Source of the DNA: Bacteroidales bacterium UBA1217
GTDB lineage: Bacteria; Bacteroidota; Bacteroidia; Bacteroidales; P3
Length of the DNA: 64,000 nucleotides
Assembly (NCBI GenBank): GCA_002309335.1
Contig: DBXH01000007.1
Coordinates: forward strand, 7,218 to 71,217
Reading direction: 5' to 3'
The position numbers and the translations under genes are program-made. This document shows, piece by piece, positions 1 to 8,039 of the stretch; positions within the stretch are counted from its first letter, which is position 1; each line of letters starts with the position of its first letter. The notes under the pieces are model-generated. The model ran no database searches and was not told the DNA's origin. It saw nothing but the letters and a program-made list of their open reading frames with translations.

Positions 1-23
1 ACAAGTTTTATGCAAAAAGAATC

Positions 24-473
24 TTATTGCAGTTCGAATTTGAAAGGCAGGCAGTACTGAAATCTTGCGGGTTTACCGTTGACGGTGCCGGGTTTCCAGC
101 GGGGCATTTTCTGAACCACACGGATACACTCTTCGTCGATGCCGTAGCCTACACTTTGGGCAATCTTGATGTTGGTAATGCTGCCGTCTTTCTCGACGAC
201 AAACTGTACAATGGCTTCTCCAGTAACGCCGCGATCTCTGGCTTTATCGGGATAATTCAGATTCTCAAAAATAAATTTGTATAGTTTGTTTTCGCCGCCT
301 TTGTAGCTGGGCTCCACGATTACAGCGTTGGCGTCGGCAATATGGCTGCCATTATCGGAAAGTGCTGCAGCGCAGGGATTTTTCTGTTTGCTAGGAATGT
401 TTTTCTGTGCTACGGCATTATAGTAGAATCCACATATCAATAGGCATAAAAAGATAAGGCTATGTTGTTTCAT
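24..473 (-). CDS. TonB C-terminal domain protein, exported
   Basis: The 149-residue product begins with a signal peptide (about residues 1-22, ending Ala-Val-Ala-Gln). From residue 53 to the end it matches the TonB C-terminal fold: GGE, then YPDKARDRGVTGEAIVQF, VEKDGSI, and WKPGTVNGKP near the end, which are the hallmark positions of this family in Bacteroidota. It has no long proline-rich spacer or N-terminal transmembrane anchor of a classical TonB, so it is probably a small periplasmic or lipid-free relative and not the main energy transducer. It follows the iron-sulfur protein gene by about 12 bases on the same strand and may be cotranscribed. The fold assignment is firm; the role is not. 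Confidence 0.8.
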   Translation of the reverse strand: MKQHSLIFLCLLICGFYYNAVAQKNIPSKQKNPCAAALSDNGSHIADANAVIVEPSYKGGENKLYKFIFENLNYPDKARDRGVTGEAIVQFVVEKDGSITNIKIAQSVGYGIDEECIRVVQKMPRWKPGTVNGKPARFQYCLPFKFELQ

Positions 474-485
474 AATAATATTTTT

Positions 486-1838
486 TTATTCTTCTTTCAT
501 TCTGTCGTCGCCCCATACGGCGTTCATTGCGGCAAGGCATTCCTGGCGGGTGATGTCGTTTTTGCGTTCAAGGTGGCGCTGGTAGAAGATGCAGCGCGAC
601 AGACCGATTCGGTTGATGACCACGTCGCCGGCAAATGATTCGCAAGTGGGTGCACCGCACAGACCACAGTCAATCTGTGGCAGTTTGGCTTTGAGCTTGT
701 TGATGCGCTCCATCTTCTCGAAGGCCTTGCTGCGGTCCTTGTCGAGAACAAACATCGAGCGCGGCTGCACGGCATCCACACGGCTGTTCTCGAGCAGATA
801 GTCTTTCATCTTGTCCATTTCTCGTTCGCGTGGCACTTCGCCATTGCGCTCGCGTTCGGCGGCTTTACGGGCGCGGGCATACATACGGGCGCCGCAAAGG
901 AAGCGGTTTTCATAACTCAACAGGGCTCCGGCGCAACTCTGGTCGCAGGCGCGTAGCTCAAGAAATTCGACATCCTCGACCTCGTCGTTCTCCAGTTTGT
1001 CGAGAAAATCCATAACATTCTGAATGCCGTCGATGGAGTAGGAGTTCTTTGCCAAGCAGATGCGCCGTTCGCCGTTGGTAAGGGTGCTGAGGATAGCATC
1101 GCTTGATAGGTTTATGGTGCGGCTCTGTTTGGGAATGTAATTTTTGCCCTGTTCCTTTATTTTGCGATATGTGCGGTTGAACAGCGAGTCCATATTGATG
1201 ACTCCGTCTATGATTGAACGTTTTTCGCCTACGGGGGCTTTGACGGCAGCAATCTTGGCGGCGCAGGGGGTCACGTAGAAGAGTCCAATCTCTTCGCGAG
1301 GAATGCCTCGGTTCTGCAATTCCTGCAGGCAGTAGATGGCCGAAATGTCGAGTGGAGCCTTGATGGGCGTGATATTCTCGACGAGCGATGGATATTTTAT
1401 TTGTATAAGTCTAACAATGGCAGGGCAGAAACTGGAAATTAGTGGTCGGATGTCGGGATTCTCGCGAGCAAAGTGTTCTTTGGCTTCAGCATAGATGTTG
1501 GCTGCCGACTCGACCTCAAAAACGTGGCGGAAACCCAAATCCTCGAGTGCATTATATATTCGTGACACGCGTATTTCCTCTGGAAACTGCCCGAGGAAGA
1601 CGGCGGGAATGAGTGCCACCGAGTGCGGGAACTGGTGTACCATCTCGAAGTCGTCCTGGTTGATATAAATAGCGTCGACAGGGCATGTTTCGTGGCATTT
1701 GCCGCAGTCGATACAACGGTGCTCTTGAAAGTAGGCCTTTCCACCGGTTATGCGGATGGCCTCAGTAGGGCAAGCTTTCAAACAGCGCATACATCCTATG
1801 CACTTTTTTTCATTGATTTTGAGGGCGTGTACGAACAT
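486..1838 (-). CDS. [FeFe]-hydrogenase-like iron-sulfur protein (putative sensory/regulatory)
   Basis: 450 residues. Residues 13-53 hold two 4Fe-4S ferredoxin motifs (Cys13/16/19/23 and Cys42/45/48/52). The middle resembles the large-subunit C-terminal domain of [FeFe] hydrogenases, with SSFCP, TPCAAK and RACDQSC standing where the H-cluster motifs TSCCP, MPCxxK and ACxxGC normally are. Residues 391-416 form a further iron-sulfur motif (CGLCGAPTC plus Cys416). The H-cluster motifs are clearly diverged, so catalysis is doubtful, although the four cluster-ligating cysteines seem kept. It lies downstream of an anti-sigma-type ATPase and a DRTGG protein, a combination known from hydrogenase-linked regulatory groups in anaerobes. 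No hydrogenase maturation genes (hydE, hydF, hydG) are in the window. I infer a redox or H2-sensing role. Confidence 0.8.
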   Translation of the reverse strand: MFVHALKINEKKCIGCMRCLKACPTEAIRITGGKAYFQEHRCIDCGKCHETCPVDAIYINQDDFEMVHQFPHSVALIPAVFLGQFPEEIRVSRIYNALEDLGFRHVFEVESAANIYAEAKEHFARENPDIRPLISSFCPAIVRLIQIKYPSLVENITPIKAPLDISAIYCLQELQNRGIPREEIGLFYVTPCAAKIAAVKAPVGEKRSIIDGVINMDSLFNRTYRKIKEQGKNYIPKQSRTINLSSDAILSTLTNGERRICLAKNSYSIDGIQNVMDFLDKLENDEVEDVEFLELRACDQSCAGALLSYENRFLCGARMYARARKAAERERNGEVPREREMDKMKDYLLENSRVDAVQPRSMFVLDKDRSKAFEKMERINKLKAKLPQIDCGLCGAPTCESFAGDVVINRIGLSRCIFYQRHLERKNDITRQECLAAMNAVWGDDRMKEE

Positions 1839-1983
1839 TGTTTAATGGGGTAAAAGGGTTTGAAAGTTTTTAATGGTTGAAAAAGGAATAAGAATTTTTA
1901 AAGGTTGAAGGGTTTTAAAAGGCTAAATGATGCGCTTCCCTTTTAAGCGACCGCAGGGAGCGAACCTTTGGAAATTTTAATCT
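1839..1983. repeat. AT-rich spacer with degenerate 9-nt GGTTTAAAG-like units
   Basis: The gap between the ATPase gene and the iron-sulfur protein gene contains several imperfect copies of a GGTTTAAAG/GGGTTTGAAA-like unit (for example around 1850-1868 and 1900-1922). The same unit forms clean arrays at 29012-29092 and 53152-53205. Here the periodicity is poor, so this is probably an older, decayed copy of that family. Confidence 0.4.
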
Positions 1984-2394
1984 TTAAAAATTTACTTCCA
2001 TTTCAACGGTGGTACCTACGCCGACTTCGCTGGTGACATTCAGTTTGTCGACGTTTTTCTGCATATTGGGTAGACCCATACCGGCGCCGAAGCCCATATC
2101 ACGCACTTCGGGGCGTGCTGTGGAATAGCCTTCCTGCATAGCAAGGGCGATGTCGGGGATGCCGGGACCTTTGTCGGCAACAACCATCTTGATTTTATCA
2201 GAATCGATGTCGACCAGCACCTTGCCACCATAGGCATGTGCAATAGCGTTTACTTCGGCCTCGTAGAGTGCCACAACCACGCGCTTCACGATGCCTGGCT
2301 CCACGTTGAGCTGTTTCAGCGTTTTCTTGACTGAACTGGAGGCTTTTCCGGCATTGACGAAATCACCTTCTATTACTGTGTATTCTTGATGCAT
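1984..2394 (-). CDS. Anti-sigma regulatory factor-type ATPase (HATPase_c)
   Basis: 136 residues, essentially a single GHKL ATP-binding domain. The N box (YEAEVNAIAHA), the G1 box (DKGPGIPD) and the G2 box (GAGMGLPNM) are all visible, as in RsbW/SpoIIAB-like serine kinases. There is no partner sigma factor or anti-anti-sigma gene in view. It sits between the DRTGG protein and the hydrogenase-like iron-sulfur protein, all on the minus strand, so it may act with them in a redox-sensing module and not in classical stress sigma control. A GGTTTAAAGGGTT element lies just upstream of the start (2410-2422). Confidence 0.85.
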   Translation of the reverse strand: MHQEYTVIEGDFVNAGKASSSVKKTLKQLNVEPGIVKRVVVALYEAEVNAIAHAYGGKVLVDIDSDKIKMVVADKGPGIPDIALAMQEGYSTARPEVRDMGFGAGMGLPNMQKNVDKLNVTSEVGVGTTVEMEVNF

Positions 2395-2445
2395 ATTAAT
2401 GAGTTTACGGTTTAAAGGGTTCTCGAACTTTTTTACTCTTCAACT

Positions 2446-2787
2446 TTAATAAAGTGGCTTGATTCCAGCATCGTATAGTAGACCGCAGGCTTTGAACATA
2501 GAATATGGGCAGCTGAGTATCACCATATCGTCGTCCTCGGCAAGCTCAATCATATCTTCTGTGACCTTTTTGTTGCGTACAACGACAATGATGTCGAGCG
2601 ATGCCATATCGCATGTGCGGATGGTCTGGATGTTGCACAAACCAGTTACAAGCATAGGAGTGTCCTTGAGCGTGAGGACGTCGCTCATAAGGTCGGAGGC
2701 AAATGCGTGTTCGACCTCTTCGTCAAGACGGTTTTCACCGATGCAGACTGTTGCGTTGAGCAGTTTTACTATTTCTCGGAGTGTCAT
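2446..2787 (-). CDS. DRTGG domain protein
   Basis: 113 residues with the size and pattern of a stand-alone DRTGG domain (MTLREIVKLLNATV at the start, then a conserved DLMSDVL segment and a hydrophobic core VLTLKDTPMLVTGL). DRTGG domains are associated with regulatory or ligand-binding roles, for example between CBS and kinase domains. In many anaerobes this stand-alone form is encoded beside the HATPase and iron-sulfur hydrogenase-like proteins found downstream here, which supports the call. It is the first gene of the three-gene minus-strand group. Biochemical function unknown. Confidence 0.75.
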   Translation of the reverse strand: MTLREIVKLLNATVCIGENRLDEEVEHAFASDLMSDVLTLKDTPMLVTGLCNIQTIRTCDMASLDIIVVVRNKKVTEDMIELAEDDDMVILSCPYSMFKACGLLYDAGIKPLY

Positions 2788-2960
2788 TTTGTTGCTGTTT
2801 TTTTAATTTTTTTGATGAAAAATAAAAATGCAAATTTACAAAATAATTTTAAAATGAAGTCGCTTTTTAAGAATTTACTTTTTTGTATTTTATGTAGATA
2901 GTTTATTTTTAATTTGTTATGTTGCTTGCAATTTTTTTTGTCTTTTATCGTTATAAGAAT

Positions 2961-3890
2961 ATGAAAACATTGAAAGATATGTTGTTGAAACAAGGCGATC
3001 TGGTGGCTTTGGCGGCAACGGCACGCAAGGTGACGCCCGATGAGGTTCAGCCTGCCATCCGGCTCTTTGAGTCGTGGGGACTTAGGGTCTCTATTCCTGA
3101 TGGACTTTTTGATACCGACAACCAGTTTGCCGGCAACGATTTCCATCGAGCTGCAATACTACAAGAATTGATCGACAGCAATGAAGTCAAGGCGATTTTT
3201 TGTGTTCGTGGTGGTTATGGTACTGTGCGGATTGTGGACGATGTCGATTTCGGTTTGCTGAAAACGAAGCCCAAATGGATTGTTGGCTATAGCGACATAA
3301 CTGTGCTGCACAGCCATATAGAATGCAACTGCGGTGTCCCGACGTTGCATGCAACTATGCCGCTCAATATTCCTCCCGATGCTTGCAGTAGGCATTATCT
3401 TGCTACGGAAACTCTGCATCAGGTTCTCTTTGACGGGCATTTGCATTATGATTTTGAGAATAACAATGTAGATGGCATTCGGAACAGGTGTGGGCGTTGT
3501 TGTGCCCCAATTGTTGGCGGCAATTTGTCTGTGCTGTATAGCCTTCTTGGCTCGTCGTCGGATATTAACACCGAAGATAAAATCTTACTGATTGAAGATC
3601 TTGATGAATACCTTTATCATATTGATCGTATGATGATGGCTTTAAAGCGCTCTGGCAAACTGAAAGGACTGCGTGGATTGTTGGTGGGTGCAATGAACGA
3701 TATGCACGACAATGCTGTGCCTTTTGGCCGCACGGCCGAGCAGATAGTTCGTGACGCGGTGGCCGACTACGACTATCCAGTTGCGTTTCATTGTCCATTT
3801 GGACATATTGGCACCGATAACCGGGCTTTGCCGCTTGGAGTGACAGTGACTATTGAAGTTGGTGAAAATGATGTTGTTATCGATATGTAA
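2961..3890 (+). CDS. LD-carboxypeptidase (peptidase family S66)
   Basis: 309 residues from the ATG at 2961; an in-frame ATG exists at 2919 but would add a 14-residue hydrophobic tail that the family lacks. The family removes the terminal D-Ala from murein tetrapeptides during peptidoglycan recycling. The nucleophile elbow is GYSD (Ser in the sequence WIVGYSDITVLH), the acidic member is in LLIEDLDEY, and the catalytic His is in HIGTDNRALPLG, giving the Ser-Glu-His triad of LdcA. No signal peptide, so the product should be cytoplasmic. First of four plus-strand envelope-related genes. Confidence 0.92.
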   Translation: MKTLKDMLLKQGDLVALAATARKVTPDEVQPAIRLFESWGLRVSIPDGLFDTDNQFAGNDFHRAAILQELIDSNEVKAIFCVRGGYGTVRIVDDVDFGLLKTKPKWIVGYSDITVLHSHIECNCGVPTLHATMPLNIPPDACSRHYLATETLHQVLFDGHLHYDFENNNVDGIRNRCGRCCAPIVGGNLSVLYSLLGSSSDINTEDKILLIEDLDEYLYHIDRMMMALKRSGKLKGLRGLLVGAMNDMHDNAVPFGRTAEQIVRDAVADYDYPVAFHCPFGHIGTDNRALPLGVTVTIEVGENDVVIDM

Positions 3891-3924
3891 ATAACCTAAA
3901 AACGCCTAATTTAAAAAAAAGTTG

Positions 3925-3932
3925 TATCTTTG
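3925..3932 (+). promoter_or_regulatory. Putative -7 promoter element (TATCTTTG)
   Basis: TATCTTTG fits the Bacteroidota -7 consensus TAnnTTTG and lies 22 bases before the next start codon at 3955. No clear TTTG is found at the -33 spacing, so support is partial. Confidence 0.4.
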
Positions 3933-3954
3933 CATTTTTAAATGACGCTGACTT

Positions 3955-5286
3955 ATGCTGCTTGTCCATATACCTCGAATGACCAATCGGCTGGGATATA
4001 CGCTCAATGTTATGTTCCGTCATTTGCTCAGAATGGAGTTCGAAATTACCGTTGATTTGGATGTTTTTGAACATTTTGACGGTCCGAAACTCTGTTATGG
4101 TCACCAGAAATTGGGCGATGGTGTTTTTGTGCGCTCGTGCGACTTGCTGTTCCAGACTACCATAGAAGACCAGTCTCCGCGTTGTTTTAAATATGAAGAT
4201 ATTGTTGCCCTTTATCCGACCCATACTGCTATAAGTGATTTTCCGTTCGACATCTTTGCAGCCTCGTTCTTTTGTTTGGCGCGCTATGAGGAGTACTTGC
4301 CTCATTTTACTGACGTTCATGGCCGTTTCCCTGCCACCGAGAGTTTAGCCTACAAAGAGCATTTTCTGAATTTGGCTGTTGTAGATCGTTGGGCTTTGAT
4401 GCTTGTCGAGAAATTGAAACAACACTATCCGGAATTAAATATTTCACCACGCTATTTTGACATCGAAGACACCATTGACATCGATGCTGCCTATTGCTAT
4501 AAAAATAAAGGAATCGTCCGGACATTGACGGGTATAGGACGCGACCTGATCTCCAATGATAGCAAGGGCGAGATTCGCAAACGGCTTCGCGTGATTTTCA
4601 ACAAGGAACAAGATCCGTTCGACAGTTTTGATTATATCATCGACGTCCACAAACGTTTGCCGGGAATCCGTCTGAAATTCTTCCCGCTAATGGCCGACTA
4701 CAATGTCAACGACAAGCCGATTTCATATCAGAACGCAGAGTTCCGCCAGTTGCTTCAGCATTTGAGCGACTATGCCAAAATGGGTTTACACGCCTCTTAT
4801 GCCTCCTTCGACGAACCTGAACTGGTTGGCGTTGAGAGTGATCGGCTGTCTTCGCTCCTGCATCGCAAAACGGTACGCAACCGCTACCATTTCCTGCGGC
4901 TGGCATTGCCTAAGTCGTATGATATCTTAATCGAAAACGGCATTCTGCACGACTATACTATGGGATATGCCGACGAACCTGGATTCCGGGCAGGGACAGG
5001 CAGTCCGTATCCTTTTTTTGACTTGGAAAGCGACTGCGAGACTCCGTTAACCATTCACCCGTTCGCAGCAATGGATTCAACTTTCTATTATTATAAGAAA
5101 ATGACTCCTGAAGCTGCGGAAACGGTATACAGACAGTTGGTCGATGAATTGAAGTTTGTTGGAGGAACTCTCTCCTTGCTTTGGCACAACCAGAGCCTGT
5201 GCGAGGATTTCGGATGGCAGGGATGGAGAGGTGTCTATGAACGTGTTTTGGCTTATGCCGATGCCGCAAAAAAAACAAGAACTTAA
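3955..5286 (+). CDS. Polysaccharide deacetylase-like protein of Bacteroidota
   Basis: 443 residues, no signal peptide. The overall pattern (N-terminal region with LLVHIPRMTNRLGYTLNVMF and FDIFAASFFCLARYEEY, a central YFDIEDTIDIDAAY, then a C-terminal half with SYASFDEPELV and LSLLWHNQSL) matches the conserved family in this phylum annotated as polysaccharide deacetylase family protein. The D-x-E-D-T and the late H-N motif are where metal ligands of a NodB-like barrel would be expected, but I cannot confirm a full catalytic set by eye. Eleven bases separate it from the KdsC-like gene, suggesting an operon. A role in envelope polysaccharide modification is inference. Confidence 0.65.
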   Translation: MLLVHIPRMTNRLGYTLNVMFRHLLRMEFEITVDLDVFEHFDGPKLCYGHQKLGDGVFVRSCDLLFQTTIEDQSPRCFKYEDIVALYPTHTAISDFPFDIFAASFFCLARYEEYLPHFTDVHGRFPATESLAYKEHFLNLAVVDRWALMLVEKLKQHYPELNISPRYFDIEDTIDIDAAYCYKNKGIVRTLTGIGRDLISNDSKGEIRKRLRVIFNKEQDPFDSFDYIIDVHKRLPGIRLKFFPLMADYNVNDKPISYQNAEFRQLLQHLSDYAKMGLHASYASFDEPELVGVESDRLSSLLHRKTVRNRYHFLRLALPKSYDILIENGILHDYTMGYADEPGFRAGTGSPYPFFDLESDCETPLTIHPFAAMDSTFYYYKKMTPEAAETVYRQLVDELKFVGGTLSLLWHNQSLCEDFGWQGWRGVYERVLAYADAAKKTRT

Positions 5287-5297
5287 ATCAATGGAAA

Positions 5298-5816
5298 ATG
5301 AACTATAAGGCGAAATTGCACGATATTAAGGCTTTTGTATTTGATTTCGATGGAGTAATGACCGACGGAAGTGTATGGATGTATGCCGACCGCGAAACGG
5401 TTCGATGTGGCAATATCAAGGATGGCTATGCTATTCAGTATGCTGTGAAAAAAGGCTATATCATCGCGCTGATATCTGGGGCTACATCTCTGAGTATCAA
5501 TAATCGAATGGAGTCGCTCGGTGTGACGCAGATTTATACCGGATGTGCCAACAAAATGGAGACTTACAGACGTTTCCTGGAGGAGAATAGTCTCAAGGAG
5601 AGCGAAGTCTTGTGTATGGGCGACGATATCCCGGACTTTGAGATTATGAGCCATTGCGGTGTCGCAGCTTGCCCTTCCGACGCTGCTGAGGAAATCAAGG
5701 AGATATCTGATTACATCTCGTTTTTCGGCGGCGGGCACGGGTGTGTCCGCGATGTTATTGAACAAACTCTACGCCTTCAAGACAAATGGTTCCATAAGGA
5801 TGCTGTAAATTGGTAA
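5298..5816 (+). CDS. KdsC-like HAD phosphatase (KDO-8-phosphate phosphatase family)
   Basis: 172 residues, the usual length of KdsC. HAD motif I is FDFDGVMTDG with the nucleophile Asp16 and acid/base Asp18; motif II Ser is in LISGA; motif III Lys is probably in NKMET; motif IV is CMGDDIPDFE. KdsC hydrolyses 3-deoxy-D-manno-octulosonate 8-phosphate in the pathway to the lipopolysaccharide inner core. It is cytoplasmic and sits in an envelope-gene run between a deacetylase-like protein and an RlpA-like protein. The related sialic-acid-type phosphatases share the fold, so the exact substrate is not settled by sequence alone. Confidence 0.88.
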   Translation: MNYKAKLHDIKAFVFDFDGVMTDGSVWMYADRETVRCGNIKDGYAIQYAVKKGYIIALISGATSLSINNRMESLGVTQIYTGCANKMETYRRFLEENSLKESEVLCMGDDIPDFEIMSHCGVAACPSDAAEEIKEISDYISFFGGGHGCVRDVIEQTLRLQDKWFHKDAVNW

Positions 5817-5820
5817 ATTT

Positions 5821-6534
5821 ATGAAATTTAAACCCTTGCATAGTATACTTTTTGTTGCATTGGCGTTTTTGCTAATGCCGTCGATCTCGGGGCAGACAAT
5901 CTCGTCGACCGATACGACAAAAGTGCATACTATGCGAGGTACATTCTATAGCGACAAATTCATTGGTCGCAAGACCAGCAGCGGAGAGGTGTTTACTCAA
6001 GATAAATTCACGGCTGCACACAAGTCGTTCAAGTTTGGAACTTTGCTGCTGGTCACAAATCCCAAAAACGGCAAGCAGGTTATTGTCCGCATCAACGACC
6101 GCTGCCCAAAGTCCAATATTCTTGACTTGACCCGCAGGGCTGCACAACAGATTGAAGTTAAGTCTCATACAGTGCAGGTGGAGGTCTTGCCTCCGCGGTT
6201 TTATGCAATATGGGAAATACAGGAAACCATACTTGACATTCTCGAAAAAGGTCTTTTCCGCGAGCTTATTGCATCTGGTAAATCTCAAGTGTCACAGAAC
6301 AAAGGCGAATTATACAATCTCGAACTATTTCGCTGCAAAAGCCGCGACGAAGCTAAAAAACGGGTTGAGCGCTTGCCAATCTATTATCAGGACAAGGTCG
6401 AATATAAGCAACATATACAGTCGGGCAACGTAATAGCTGTTCTTGAAATGTCGGTGAATCGAGCCCGCGCCGAACTTGTAAAAAAAGAACTCGGAGCCCT
6501 TTTCCCGAATGTTAAAATTGTCGAGGCTAATTAA
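5821..6534 (+). CDS. RlpA-like double-psi beta-barrel protein, exported
   Basis: 237 residues starting four bases after the KdsC-like stop. Residues 1-25 form a signal peptide ending SISGQ. Residues about 38-120 are the RlpA domain: MRGTFYSDKFIGRKTSSGE, FGTLLLVTNPKNGK, and VRINDRCPKS, which carries the Asp of the lytic transglycosylase fold. The last 80 residues (GELYNLELFRCKSRDEAKKRV to the end) look like a SPOR-type peptidoglycan-binding module. RlpA proteins act on or bind denuded glycan strands in the periplasm. Cotranscription with the preceding genes is likely. Confidence 0.85.
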   Translation: MKFKPLHSILFVALAFLLMPSISGQTISSTDTTKVHTMRGTFYSDKFIGRKTSSGEVFTQDKFTAAHKSFKFGTLLLVTNPKNGKQVIVRINDRCPKSNILDLTRRAAQQIEVKSHTVQVEVLPPRFYAIWEIQETILDILEKGLFRELIASGKSQVSQNKGELYNLELFRCKSRDEAKKRVERLPIYYQDKVEYKQHIQSGNVIAVLEMSVNRARAELVKKELGALFPNVKIVEAN

Positions 6535-6913
6535 ACCTCAAATGTTAAATTTTCATACGGTTTTAACTTAAATTGTTTAACAATTCCATACTTTTGGTTC
6601 TAGGTCAATTCTGGGTTGATTCTAGGTTGCCGAAATGTTAAAAAACACCCCCTGTTTTAACAAAATAATCTTACATTTTTTACTGTTTATGCCATCTGAT
6701 CGGAGAAAAATAATAAATAAAACTTTTCTTTCTGATAATCAGGTGTATAAGTAAAAAGGTTGTAAATTTTTTTTAAAAAAGTACAATATATAGAGAATTC
6801 TTGTTATCTTTGCAAGTCAAAATACTCTTTGTATTGGCATAGCCAAACAAAGCTTATTTGGCTGTATATACTTAGAAATAAATGTGTTATAATATATTAA
6901 CTAATTAAACAAG
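6535..6913 (+). promoter_or_regulatory. Intergenic region with 11-nt repeat and PorP promoter element
   Basis: No gene is seen in these 379 bases. It holds three tandem 11-nt units at 6598-6630 (TTCTAGGTCAA, TTCTGGGTTGA, TTCTAGGTTGC), an AT-rich tract, and at 6805-6812 a TATCTTTG element that fits the Bacteroidota -7 box. That would place the transcription start of the type IX operon near 6820 and leave a leader of about 95 bases before porP. Confidence 0.5.
6598..6630. repeat. 11-nt tandem repeat, three units
   Basis: Three exact-period 11-nt units of the form TTCTRGGTYRA. Related units with the complementary sequence occur near 30714-30757 and 46458-46504. The period is close to one helical turn. 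Confidence 0.6.
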
Positions 6914-7930
6914 ATGAAAATCGGAATCAAAAAAAACATATCAATTTTGCTTTTGATATTGGGATTTTCATTTGTTGGCTATTCCCAGCAGGAGACTCAG
7001 TTCTCTCAATATATGTTCAACCGTTTGGCTGTTAATCCAGGTTACGCAGGTAGCTCGGGTTCTATGTGCGGTTCGATAATGTATAGGGGGCAATGGTTAG
7101 GCCTGCGCTTGGATGCTCCAACACCTGGCGGCGACCCCGGTTCGTTGCCGGTAGACTATCTCTTTTCGTTTGACTCGCCTGTCAAAATCCTTCACGGCGG
7201 TTTAGGTTTTACCATTTATGCCGACAAAATCGGTTACAACTCCACAGTGAGCGGTTCTTTTGACTATGCCTTCAGAATCTATTGGGGCCCCGGCAACCTC
7301 TCGGCTGGTATCGAAGGTAACTTCTACAGCATCACCCGTAAAGGCGGTTTGTTCGGCTCAAGCGATCAGGATGGCAATCCAAACAATATTCCGACATCTA
7401 CTTCCGACCCATTGCTCAACAATCAGGAAGTCAGCGATTTTTTGATTGACGCCTCTCTTGGTGTATACTATCAAGTGCCAGGTTCATACTACCTTGGTTT
7501 CTCAATAAAGAATTTCCTTGGCACTCACAGCGATGTGCTCAATTTCTCGACAAGCAGAGTTATCTATATCCTTGGTGGTTACGAATATGTAATTCCTGCC
7601 AACCCCTCGTTCCGACTAAAACCGTCGGTGCTCTTGCGGACAGCCGATTTCTCGGTCTTCCAGTTCGACGCCTCTTGTCTGCTGGAATACCAGAGCCTCT
7701 TCTGGGGCGGTGTCAGTTACCGATTCCAGGACGCTGTCTCTTTCCTGGCCGGTGTAAACTGGAACAAAATGAAAATCGGTGTGGCTTACGACCTTACAAC
7801 CAGCAAACTGGGTGTCTATAAAACCGGATTCAGCTTTGGTTCTCTCGAAGCATACTTACGCTACTGCTTCAAGATTATCGTTCCTCCAAAGCTGCCTTCG
7901 GTATACCAGAATACCCGTTACCTGCTTTAA
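6914..7930 (+). CDS. porP: PorP/SprF family type IX secretion outer-membrane protein
   Basis: 338 residues. Residues 1-24 are a signal peptide (GYSQ cleavage region) followed by the family signature QETQFSQYMFNRLAVNPGYAGS. The rest is a predicted beta-barrel with repeated alternating-hydrophobic strands such as LHGGLGFTIYADKIG, YYLGFSIKNFLG and FWGGVSYRFQDAVSFLAGVNW. PorP/SprF proteins are outer-membrane components associated with the type IX translocon and cargo anchoring. It is the first gene of a run continuing into gldK, gldL, gldM and gldN in the canonical order. Confidence 0.95.
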   Translation: MKIGIKKNISILLLILGFSFVGYSQQETQFSQYMFNRLAVNPGYAGSSGSMCGSIMYRGQWLGLRLDAPTPGGDPGSLPVDYLFSFDSPVKILHGGLGFTIYADKIGYNSTVSGSFDYAFRIYWGPGNLSAGIEGNFYSITRKGGLFGSSDQDGNPNNIPTSTSDPLLNNQEVSDFLIDASLGVYYQVPGSYYLGFSIKNFLGTHSDVLNFSTSRVIYILGGYEYVIPANPSFRLKPSVLLRTADFSVFQFDASCLLEYQSLFWGGVSYRFQDAVSFLAGVNWNKMKIGVAYDLTTSKLGVYKTGFSFGSLEAYLRYCFKIIVPPKLPSVYQNTRYLL

Positions 7931-8039
7931 TTTTTCTAAAATTGAAACTTTTTGAAGACTATTCCGTAAAAGAACAAAAACACAATATTAGGCTTTTATA
8001 AAAAATACTAAATAAGAAATTAAAAAATTACATATTAAT

